Shown here: piece after piece, positions 25,701-33,713 of the stretch
How positions within the stretch are numbered: position 1 is the stretch's first letter
Layout: every line of letters starts with the position of its first letter
Source: G025836975 sp048751585
GTDB lineage: Bacteria > Pseudomonadota > Gammaproteobacteria > Burkholderiales > Burkholderiaceae_B
NCBI RefSeq assembly: GCF_048751585.1
Contig: NZ_JAZHOB010000006.1
Location: forward strand, 1 to 64,000
Direction of reading: 5' to 3'
DNA: 64,000 nt
Made by a program: the position numbers and the translations under genes
The notes under the pieces: model-generated
The model's input: only the letters and a program-made list of their open reading frames with translations
Databases searched by the model: none
Told to the model about the DNA's origin: nothing

Positions 25701-28700
25701 CGCATAACGGCCAGCATCGACGCCACGGGGCCCAGCCCACGCTCCAGCCGGAAGGCCACGCGGTCGCCGGCCTGTACCCCGGCCTCGGCCAGGCGCATGG
25801 CCAGGTCGGCGGCATGGGCGTCCAGCGACCGGTAATCGACCATGCCGTGGCGATCCCGTACCGCGGGCGCACTGGGAGCATGCGTGGCATGTTCCGTCAC
25901 CCGCGCCGCCAGGCCTGGATGGCCGTTTTGCACGCCGCGAGGGGTTCGGCTCGTAGCGCCGTCGCTTGGATCGCCTCCGGCCAGTTCATTCAGTATGGCC
26001 ACATAGGCGTCCAGCCATTCCCGCACCCGGCCGGCATCGAACAGATCGCTGTTGTAATGCGCGTCGATGCGCAGGCCGTTGCCGTCGATCTGCATATTCC
26101 AGTTCAGATCCCAGCGCACGGCGTGGTGGGTATTGGCCTCTATTTGGGTGGCCAGCCCGGCAAAGTTCGGAGCGGCGTCCGTGCGATCCAGATTGAACGA
26201 TGCGCAGGCCAGCGGCGGGCGCGATGGATCGCGCCGCAGCTTCAGATCCTTCAGCAGACGGGAATAAGGATAGTCGCGGTGAGCCATGGCGTCGGCGACG
26301 GCATGCTGGGTCGCACGGATCAAGTCGCCGTGGCTGATGGCGGCAGCGGCATCCATGCGCACGGGGAGCACGCTCACGCAGTAGCCCATCAGCGTGGGAG
26401 CGGGCAGCTCGGGCTGGCCGGCGGAGAAGATGGCTATCGCCATCTCGTCCTGTCCGCTCAGGCGGGCCAGGAGCCGGCCGTAGGCGGCCAGGCACACGGA
26501 GAACAAAGAGCTGCCGGTCTGCCGGCCAAGGGCTTGCAGCCGTTCCAGAAGTTCGGGCGGCAAGCGGTCGCGGCTTGCACGCGCGCCCGAAAAGGTCTGC
26601 AAGGCTGGACGCGGCCGGTCGGTGGGTAGTTGCAAAGGCGCCGGCACCGTCGCGTACAGATCCTGCCAATAGGCGGCCAGCTCGGGCAGCATGGCATGGC
26701 TGCGGCAGTGATCGATATAGCGGCGGTAAGGAACGGGGGCGTCCAGCACGGCGGGGCGCTTTTCGACCCGGGCGCTGTAGAGTTCCGCCAGCTCTAGCGC
26801 CATCAACTGCATGGACCACCCATCGGTGATCAGATGCGGCATCACGACGAGCAGACGATGGACGTCCGGCGATTTGCGGACGATGCGCGCCACGACCAGC
26901 GGCCCGTGTGCCAGGTCCAGCGGCGCCAGCGCCATTCGGTCCAGCCAGTCTTGTTCAGCGCCGTCGCGTACCGGGTCGAAATCCATGACTTTGACATCGG
27001 GCGCTAAAACGGGATGTATCCATTGGCTTTCCCCGTCTTCGGGGAAGGTTGTGCGCAAGGCCTCGTGCCGATCGACGACATCGCCCAGGGCGGCCTGTAT
27101 GGCGGCCAGGTCCAGGGTCCCGTTCAGGTCGAACACCAACGATTGGTTGTAGGCCGCCGACGTCTCCGGACTGAAGGCCGCCAGCAGGCGCAGTGCCTGC
27201 TGGCCCGGCGTCGTCGGCAGGTGTTCCTGCTGCTGCGCGGCTTGGCCGGACGGCATCGGCGAAGGGTTGCGCGGGGCCAGCATGCCTGCCGCCCGCATGG
27301 CGCGCACCGAGGCCTGCACCGCCGCCGCGATGCGGTCCAGGTCCTGGTCCGTATGCGCGGTGGACAGAAAGCAGGTGCGTCCTTCCCACACATAGACGCC
27401 GTTCTGGATAAGATGGTTGTAGAACAGGTCGCTGGCGCCCACATAGCGGTACAGCGATGAAAAGTGATGCACCGATATGGAGGTTTCCTCGGCTTGCAAC
27501 ACGGCATTCAATCGCGCTGCGAAGGCTTCCGTGCGCTGGTTCAGCGACGTTTGCAGGCCAGGCCCGGCCGCTTCCAGGTGGGCCAGCACGGCCTGTGCCG
27601 CCACCATGGCCAAGGGGTTTTTATTGAAGGTGCCGGCAAAGAAACTGCGGTCCTCGCGCGGCAGTTCCTTGCCTTCGAAGGACCAGGCGCCGCCGTCCAG
27701 GGCGTCCAGGTAGATGGCCTCGCCCGCCACCACGCCTATCGGTAGGCCGCCGCCAACGATCTTGCCGTAGGTGACCAGGTCGGCGCGCACGCCCGCCCAG
27801 GATTGAGCCCCGCCTTGCGCAACCCGAAAGCCCAGCAAAACCTCGTCGAAGATCAGTGCCGTGCCGGACTGTCGGGTCAGTTCGCGCACTTGTTGAAGAA
27901 AGGCGCGCGGCTGGCGGTCGGGCCGCCGGCCCTGTACCGGTTCGACGATGACCGCGGCCAGTGTCGGCGCTTCGCGCGCGAGTATCTCAAGCGCGGCGGC
28001 TTCGTCGCCGTAGTCCAGCACCAGCACATCATCCACCATGCCCGGCGGCGTGCCGCCAGCCAGGGCGACGGTCGCCCCGCCTGCGCCGACCTGGGCCAGG
28101 GTGCCGTCGAAATGGCCGTGATACGAGCCCGAGAACATGGCTATGCGCTGCCGCCCCGTCGTGTGGCGCGCCAGGCGCAGCGCGGTCATGACCGCCTCTG
28201 TTCCGCTGTTGCAGAATGCGGCGCGGGCATTGCCCGTCATCCGGCACAGCCGCTCGGCCACTTCGCCGGCAAGATGCGCCTGCGGCCCGATGAACAGGCC
28301 GCGTTCAGTCAGATGGCGGTTGATCGCTTCGGTCAGGAAGGCGGGGCTGTGCCCGAAAAGCTGTACGCCGAAGCCCATGGCGCTGTCGACATATTCATTG
28401 CCATCCACATCGATCAGTTGGCTGCCCTGAGCCTTTGCGCCGACGATGGGATAGAGCATGGAGCGGGTTTCGTTGCGGAAACCCGCGACGGCGCGGCTGT
28501 CGGCCAAGTAAGGGCCGTACTTGCGCCGCTGGTCCTGCGAGGCGCGGCTGCGGTCGATATAGGCGCGGGCAAAAGCAGTCAGCGCTTCGGGATTGCCCAC
28601 GTTCTGCGGCGCTGCTGCGATTACCGGTTGCGGTGTAGAAACGATTGCAGCGGCCCGCGCCGCGGCGGGGGCGGACGGCGTCGGCACGGCTTGCACCGTA

Positions 28701-31700
28701 TCCGCCAGGGCCTGCAAGACATAGGCGATCAGCCGGCTTGGGCTGCCCAGGTTCTCGAACAGGGCCCGCCGGGGTATGGAAATGGCCCAGCGCCGTTCCA
28801 GCGTGGCCACGGCTTCGGTAAGCGCCAATGAATCGACACCCAGCTCAAGAAAGCCGTGGTCCGATTCGGCGTCCGCCGGCGCCAGTTGCAGGGAGCGGAT
28901 CAGGACGTCGGCAATCTGTTGCCGGTGATCGATGGACGCGTCACCGGCCGTGCTCTTTGCAGCATCGGGCGGGGGCGTGTTGCTGGGTTCTTCCCGCCTG
29001 GGCGCCGCCGCAGCCGTGGGCATGGTGGCTTCAGTCTGTGGAAAGGGTATCCAGTGCCGCTGGTCCGCGAAGGGATACCCCGGCGCGGCAGCCCGTTTGG
29101 AGGCGGCATAGATATCGTCCCAGCGGATGTCGATGCCCGCAACGAACAAATGGGCCAGGACATTGCCCAGCGTCTGCCCGGCCGGGCGGTTGCGCCGCAG
29201 CGTCGGGACGATGACGGGAGGTTGATCCGTGAATTCGGCTGTGCGCGATGCCGTGCCCATCAAGGCGGGGGAGGCGCCCACTTCGATCAGCACGCGGGCA
29301 CCGCTGGCGGCCAGCGTCGACATGCCTTGCGTGAAGCGTACCGGTTCGCGTATGTGGCGTACCCAATATTCCTCGGTATTAAAGGGGGCGTCCAATTGCC
29401 CTGTCAGGTTGGACACCAGCGCCGCGCGGGGAGGAGAAAGCACCACGCCGGCCATGGCGGCGGCAAAGGGTTCCAGCGCCGCATCCATGAGCCGCGAATG
29501 AAAAGCCTGTGTGGTGCGCAGCGGCTGGCAGCCTATGCCGTGGGTTTCCAGGCCGGCGCACAGGGCGTCGATGTCCGCCGCCGGGCCGGACACCACGAAC
29601 TCGTCCGGCGCGTTGATGGCGGCGATGTCGACTTGCTTCAGCAAATGGCGCGCAGCCTCGGGCACGGCATCCGGCGAGACGAACACCGCAGCCATGCGGC
29701 CGTCGCCCGCACCGGCCCCCATCAGCTTGCCCCGCTGCACGACCAGGCGCAGGGCCTGATCCAGGGTGAATACGCCGGCACGGCAGGCAGCCACCCACTC
29801 GCCCAGGCTGTGCCCTATCGATATTTGCGGCGTGATGCCCCAGGTCGCCAACCTGTCGGCCAGCGCATAGCCCAGTATGAACAGGGCGGGCTGGGCAAGC
29901 CGGGTATCGGCCAGGTCGCAGTCGGGATCGTCGCCGAACATCGCCGCAGCCACAGAGCATCCAAGCAGAGGGTCGACAATGGCGGCGCAGTCGTCGACCA
30001 TGCGGCGGAATGCCGCGTCGCTGTCGTACAGATCCTTGCCCATGCCGGCCCATTGGCTGCCTTGTCCGGTGTAGAGGAAACCGAGCTTGGGCGGGTCGGC
30101 GGGCGCCAGGCCGCGTGCACCGATCAAGGGGGACTCACCGGCGGCGACCGCGCGCAAGCCTGCGATGGCCTCGTCAAGATCATGGGCCACGATGGCCGCG
30201 CGCACCGGGAATTGGCCGCGGCCTATCGCCAGGCTGGCCGCCAGCCCACGCAGGTCGGCATGGCCCTCTTCCAGCCAGTTGGCCAGCATGCCGGCCAGCC
30301 TGTCCAGCCCTTGCGGGTCGGGCGCCGACAAGGGCAGGACGATGGGGCCGTATTGCGGCGCAGGGCCGGCTGGCGCTTTGGCTGCTTCGAGTATCAGGTG
30401 CGCGTTGGTGCCGCTGAAGCCGAAGCTGCTGACGGCGGCGCGGGCCGGATGGCAGGGCGGCCAGGGACGCGGCGCGTCGATCACGTGTACCGGCAGGCGG
30501 TCCCATGCGATGCGGGGGTTGGGGTTCTGTTGATGCAAGGTCGGCGCAAGCTGGCCGGATTCCAGCATGAGGACGGCTTTGATCATGCCGGCAATGCCGG
30601 CGGCGGCTTCCAGGTGGCCGATATTGGTCTTCACGGACCCGATCAGCAAAGGCGCGTCGCGGCCTTCGCCGTAGGCGTCGGCCAGCGCCTGTACTTCGAT
30701 GGGATCGCCCAGCGGCGTGCCCGTGCCGTGGCATTCCACCACGTGTACATCCGAGGCTTGCAGGCCTGCGTCGCGCAAGGCCTTGCGGACCAGCGCGGTC
30801 TGCGCCGAGGCGTTGGGCGCGGTCAGGGAACTGGCCCTGCCATCGTGGTTCACCGCTGCGCCTCGAACGATCGCGCGTATGCGGTCGCCATCGCGCAAGG
30901 CATCGCCAAGCCGCTTCAAGACGACGATACCGCCGCCTTCGCCGCGCACATAGCCGTCGGCCGCGGCGTCGAACGTGCGGCAGGCATGGCCGGGACTCAG
31001 CATGCCGGCCGCGGCAAAGCCTTGGGTAAGGCTGTTATTGATCAGCAGGTTCACCCCGCCGGCCAGCGCCATATCGCATTCACCTTGGCGCAGGCTACGG
31101 CTGGCGGCATGAACGGCCACCAGGGATGAGGAGCAGGCGGTGTCCAGCACCAGTGCCGGCCCCGTGATGTCCAACAGGTGGGCCAGCCGGCCCGCGGCGG
31201 TGCTGGCCGAATTGCCGGTGGCGGCCAGCGGCGAATACAATGCCCCCGGCCCCTGGAAGCGCAGGCCGTAATCCTGCGTGCTGATGCCCAGGAACACGCC
31301 GGTGGCCGATGGCCGGCGCTGCCGGTCCGCAGCGCCGGCGTCTTCGAGCGCGTGCCAGGCCACTTCCAGCAACAGGCGATGCTGCGGATCCATATGGCTG
31401 GCTTCGTTGTCGCGGATGCCGAAGAAGGCAGCGTCGAAACGGTCAATATCTTCGATATAGCCGCCCGGCGGCAGGCCTGCGCTTTCGGGTCTATTGGCGG
31501 GCGGCCGGCCGATGGCATCCTGGCCGGAAGCCAGCAAGCGCCTGTAGGCCAGCGCGTCGGGCGCGCCCGGAAAGCGGCAAGCCAGGCCGACGACCGCAAT
31601 GCAGTCATCCGTCAGGGGCGTGGTACTGGAACCGGCCTGGCCTTCATCGGCAACGGCGGCCTGGACGCCGTCGGATGCAAAATGGGCGGCCAGCCGCGCC

Positions 31701-33697
31701 AGCGTGGGATAGTCGTATGCCACGGTCTCGGGTACCGGCACGCCCAGGCGTTCGCCCAGCGCAAAGGCCAGTTCCGTGGAGGCCAGCGAGTCCAGGCCCA
31801 GCTCGGCAAAGCCGCAGTCCGCGCGCAGGCTGTCGGACGCAAGGCCCAGCCGGTCCGACAGCCACTGCGCCAGCCAGGCGCGCAGGGCGTGGCTCTCCAT
31901 TCCCTTGCCGGCGTCGCCCTGGGCCGGCGCCGTATCGGCCTGGCCCGGTAGCTGCGCTTCCCATTGAGCAATCTCGGGCAGCTCGCCCGCCAGATAAGCG
32001 CGCTTGTTCGCCATGCGCTGTATCTTGCCGCTGGACGTGCGCAGCACGGTGCCCGGGGGCACCAGCACGATGCGCGACAGGGAGATTTCCAACTGTTGCC
32101 AGACAGCCTGCGCAATGGCTTCGAAGACGGGCTCCGTCGCCTCGCCGCGCCGTGAACGTTCCATTTCCTGGACCAGCACGACCTGCTCGCGTCCTTTGCC
32201 GGACCCGTCGGCTTCAAGGTAGAAGGCCGCGCCGTTGTCGCGCCGCAGCGCATCGTGCGAACGCTGCGCCACCCACTCTATATCCTGAGGGTAGAAGTTG
32301 GCGCCGGCCAGGATGATCAAATCCTTGATGCGGCCGGTGATGAACAGTTCGCCGTCCACCATGGCGCCCAGGTCGCCGGTGCGCAGGAAGCCCCCGGCCT
32401 GTGGTTCGTCGTCTATGTTTGCGCCGAATGCCGCTGCGGATTCTTCGGGCCGTTGCCAGTAGCCTGTTGCAATGGTGGGGCCGCCCACCCAGACTTCGCC
32501 GATGTGATTGGATGGGCAGCGCCGCAGCGTTTCCGGATCGACGATGGCAATGGGCACGTCCGGCAGGGCTTGGCCGCTGCCTGGCATGATCCGTGCCGCC
32601 AGCGCTTCCGGGTCGCAGGGCTGGATGAGGCCGGCGGTCAGCGCCGCGCCGTCGAAATGCCGCAAGACCGGCGGATGCCCGACCGGGTTTCCGGTGACGG
32701 CCAGGGTGCTTTCGGCCAGGCCATAGGCCGGTGCGAACGTCTCGGGCCTGAATCCATACGGCGCGAATTCGCTGACGAACTGGTCCATGACCGCCGGATT
32801 GATGGGTTCGGCGGCATTCATAGTCATGACCATGCTGCTTAAATCCAGGCCGGCACGGTCTTGCAGCGCGATGCGGCGGCTGCAAAGATCGTAGGCGAAA
32901 CTGGGGGCTGCCGAGTGCGTGCCGCGAAATTGCGACATGGCCTGCAACCAAAGCAGGGGCTTTTGCAGAAAGGTATTGGGCGCCATCTGCACTGACCCGC
33001 AACCCGAATACAGGGGCTGGAGCAGGCCGAATATGAGTCCCAGGTCGTGAAAGGCGGGCAGCCAACTGATCATGACGGACTGCTCGGCTATGCCCCATAC
33101 GGCACCCATGCGTTGCAGGTCGTGCAGCAGGTTCCCGTGGCTGACACGGACGCCCTTGGGCATGGCCGTCGAACCCGAGGTGTACTGCAGGAAGGCGGTG
33201 TCGTCCGCTCGTATGGCGGCCGGTTGCAGATCGGGCTGGTCGGGCAGCCCGTCCACGGCGACCCAGGACAGGGCCGCCAAACGCGCATTGGATCCGCGCC
33301 ATTCGTCCGTGGCGCTCAGCAGCGCCTCGCTGGTCAGGGCGACGCGGGCGCCGGAGTCAGTGGCCACGGCCACCAGCCGCTCGATCAGGCGATTGCGCCG
33401 CGGCGGATTGATGGGGGTTGCCAGGCGGCCGCTCCACAGGCAGGCCATGAAGGCTGCAAGAAAATCGGGACCGGCATGAAATACCAGCAGCACCGGCTCG
33501 CCGGGCTGGGTATCGCGCATCAGCCGGGCCGCGATCGCGCGGGCGCGCGATGCCAGGTCAGCCGCGTTCCAGCGGCATTGCGGCTGGCCCTGGCTGTCGA
33601 GAAAGGTGAACCACCAGCCGTCGCCTTCCGTACGTGCCCGCCGATCCAGGATGTGGGGAAGCAGGAGGGTAGTGTTTTGCGGGACGGCTGAGTTCAT
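22769..33697 (-). CDS. Hybrid PKS/NRPS, FAAL-ACP-KS-AT-ACP-aminotransferase-C-A-T-E
   Basis: The 3642-residue assembly protein starts at the ATG at 33697 (AGGAG six bases before it). Domains by approximate residue: fatty acyl-AMP ligase 10-580 (YTSGSTAMPKG at 178); ACP (GLDSL, Ser about 636); ketosynthase 690-1105 (DTACSSS, Cys about 855; HGTGT); acyltransferase 1205-1500 (GHSLG, and AFHS suggesting malonyl-CoA); ACP (GVDSL, about 1621); PLP aminotransferase 1735-2165 (YGKIVGGG, Lys about 1978); condensation 2160-2580 (PHLITDG, first His replaced by Pro, catalytic His kept); adenylation 2595-3085; carrier (GGDS, about 3138); epimerisation 3170-3600 (HHGLTDMVSW, about 3325). With no ketoreductase, the beta-keto acid would be transaminated to a beta-amino fatty acid, as known for iturin/mycosubtilin synthetases. 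The A domain lacks the usual Asp in the FD motif (SFAADLGYT). Confidence 0.95.
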   Translation of the reverse strand: MNSAVPQNTTLLLPHILDRRARTEGDGWWFTFLDSQGQPQCRWNAADLASRARAIAARLMRDTQPGEPVLLVFHAGPDFLAAFMACLWSGRLATPINPPRRNRLIERLVAVATDSGARVALTSEALLSATDEWRGSNARLAALSWVAVDGLPDQPDLQPAAIRADDTAFLQYTSGSTAMPKGVRVSHGNLLHDLQRMGAVWGIAEQSVMISWLPAFHDLGLIFGLLQPLYSGCGSVQMAPNTFLQKPLLWLQAMSQFRGTHSAAPSFAYDLCSRRIALQDRAGLDLSSMVMTMNAAEPINPAVMDQFVSEFAPYGFRPETFAPAYGLAESTLAVTGNPVGHPPVLRHFDGAALTAGLIQPCDPEALAARIMPGSGQALPDVPIAIVDPETLRRCPSNHIGEVWVGGPTIATGYWQRPEESAAAFGANIDDEPQAGGFLRTGDLGAMVDGELFITGRIKDLIILAGANFYPQDIEWVAQRSHDALRRDNGAAFYLEADGSGKGREQVVLVQEMERSRRGEATEPVFEAIAQAVWQQLEISLSRIVLVPPGTVLRTSSGKIQRMANKRAYLAGELPEIAQWEAQLPGQADTAPAQGDAGKGMESHALRAWLAQWLSDRLGLASDSLRADCGFAELGLDSLASTELAFALGERLGVPVPETVAYDYPTLARLAAHFASDGVQAAVADEGQAGSSTTPLTDDCIAVVGLACRFPGAPDALAYRRLLASGQDAIGRPPANRPESAGLPPGGYIEDIDRFDAAFFGIRDNEASHMDPQHRLLLEVAWHALEDAGAADRQRRPSATGVFLGISTQDYGLRFQGPGALYSPLAATGNSASTAAGRLAHLLDITGPALVLDTACSSSLVAVHAASRSLRQGECDMALAGGVNLLINNSLTQGFAAAGMLSPGHACRTFDAAADGYVRGEGGGIVVLKRLGDALRDGDRIRAIVRGAAVNHDGRASSLTAPNASAQTALVRKALRDAGLQASDVHVVECHGTGTPLGDPIEVQALADAYGEGRDAPLLIGSVKTNIGHLEAAAGIAGMIKAVLMLESGQLAPTLHQQNPNPRIAWDRLPVHVIDAPRPWPPCHPARAAVSSFGFSGTNAHLILEAAKAPAGPAPQYGPIVLPLSAPDPQGLDRLAGMLANWLEEGHADLRGLAASLAIGRGQFPVRAAIVAHDLDEAIAGLRAVAAGESPLIGARGLAPADPPKLGFLYTGQGSQWAGMGKDLYDSDAAFRRMVDDCAAIVDPLLGCSVAAAMFGDDPDCDLADTRLAQPALFILGYALADRLATWGITPQISIGHSLGEWVAACRAGVFTLDQALRLVVQRGKLMGAGAGDGRMAAVFVSPDAVPEAARHLLKQVDIAAINAPDEFVVSGPAADIDALCAGLETHGIGCQPLRTTQAFHSRLMDAALEPFAAAMAGVVLSPPRAALVSNLTGQLDAPFNTEEYWVRHIREPVRFTQGMSTLAASGARVLIEVGASPALMGTASRTAEFTDQPPVIVPTLRRNRPAGQTLGNVLAHLFVAGIDIRWDDIYAASKRAAAPGYPFADQRHWIPFPQTEATMPTAAAAPRREEPSNTPPPDAAKSTAGDASIDHRQQIADVLIRSLQLAPADAESDHGFLELGVDSLALTEAVATLERRWAISIPRRALFENLGSPSRLIAYVLQALADTVQAVPTPSAPAAARAAAIVSTPQPVIAAAPQNVGNPEALTAFARAYIDRSRASQDQRRKYGPYLADSRAVAGFRNETRSMLYPIVGAKAQGSQLIDVDGNEYVDSAMGFGVQLFGHSPAFLTEAINRHLTERGLFIGPQAHLAGEVAERLCRMTGNARAAFCNSGTEAVMTALRLARHTTGRQRIAMFSGSYHGHFDGTLAQVGAGGATVALAGGTPPGMVDDVLVLDYGDEAAALEILAREAPTLAAVIVEPVQGRRPDRQPRAFLQQVRELTRQSGTALIFDEVLLGFRVAQGGAQSWAGVRADLVTYGKIVGGGLPIGVVAGEAIYLDALDGGAWSFEGKELPREDRSFFAGTFNKNPLAMVAAQAVLAHLEAAGPGLQTSLNQRTEAFAARLNAVLQAEETSISVHHFSSLYRYVGASDLFYNHLIQNGVYVWEGRTCFLSTAHTDQDLDRIAAAVQASVRAMRAAGMLAPRNPSPMPSGQAAQQQEHLPTTPGQQALRLLAAFSPETSAAYNQSLVFDLNGTLDLAAIQAALGDVVDRHEALRTTFPEDGESQWIHPVLAPDVKVMDFDPVRDGAEQDWLDRMALAPLDLAHGPLVVARIVRKSPDVHRLLVVMPHLITDGWSMQLMALELAELYSARVEKRPAVLDAPVPYRRYIDHCRSHAMLPELAAYWQDLYATVPAPLQLPTDRPRPALQTFSGARASRDRLPPELLERLQALGRQTGSSLFSVCLAAYGRLLARLSGQDEMAIAIFSAGQPELPAPTLMGYCVSVLPVRMDAAAAISHGDLIRATQHAVADAMAHRDYPYSRLLKDLKLRRDPSRPPLACASFNLDRTDAAPNFAGLATQIEANTHHAVRWDLNWNMQIDGNGLRIDAHYNSDLFDAGRVREWLDAYVAILNELAGGDPSDGATSRTPRGVQNGHPGLAARVTEHATHAPSAPAVRDRHGMVDYRSLDAHAADLAMRLAEAGVQAGDRVAFRLERGLGPVASMLAVMRLGATFVPLDDEHPDEHHAAILQDSAARVLIAEPNAERAAPSIPIVPWSRAALKPERRDTAAIPCKTVADTDIAYILYTSGSTGRPKGVLISHGAMRCYVTALLDRLAATAPMSFAIVTSFAADLGYTSVLGALWTGGLLHAVDAESARDPVALQQWLTETPVDALKIVPSHLAALLDAPEAAALLPRHALILGGDALSWGLVDRIRALGVGCRIYNHYGPTETTIGACMTEATAALRAENSVLVPVGPPLAGYEVRILGGDGNALEDGSEGEIVISGPAVAAGYTHGMASEGPFSIDQDGRRSYRTGDLGHRRPDGTIVFAGRNGDMVKIRGHRIEPAGLAELIRTCPGVRDAAVLVDQAAGREPSLVAAVAGDSGQDDIVAWLTQRVPKAMVPARVLVLPALPLTVNGKVDRQALLRTASDPTPASPADSREPPQPTGGGVATDILRGLWCDVLQRPDVALDDDFFALGGDSIMAIQIVGRARAAGLALTPAQVFQAPTVRALAQLAVPVQAAAAGLTPLAHPVPVTPIQQWFLETPMTNRNRWCLSAVFQTSLDVGQAALQETMLAMVKRHDALRTQWNAATEERLQQTGPAYAPDVIVTEAGDATQAELEVMENLLADQLMDGLDLAAGRIIAAGAIRTGRSGTRIVVVAHHGLTDMVSWGILADDLATGLSKGPQAIAAASTSWSWWAQSLAQRREAMAGTLPYWLSVATQANDAMMPPIDHEQAANQEGDVREARLRIDTGTASRYVTAMASVFGLRAHEAVLAGLGRCLVDWAGGALAVELEGHGRQPFDQTIDLSRTVGWFTTRYPLVLPPTTGQDEGGWLVAAKEALRRIPDDGMGYGLLRYGGDPALRAEPAVSFNFVGEIGQFGVGQLALLRLGAGQERDPQAGRRHLLVFDSWLEEGSLVISCRFGARHAPETITALLARLENQLMSILQACESSSSAVYTPSDFTAIDFSQDELNRLMGELGDS

Positions 33698-33713
33698 TAC
33701 GGTCTCCTGGCGA

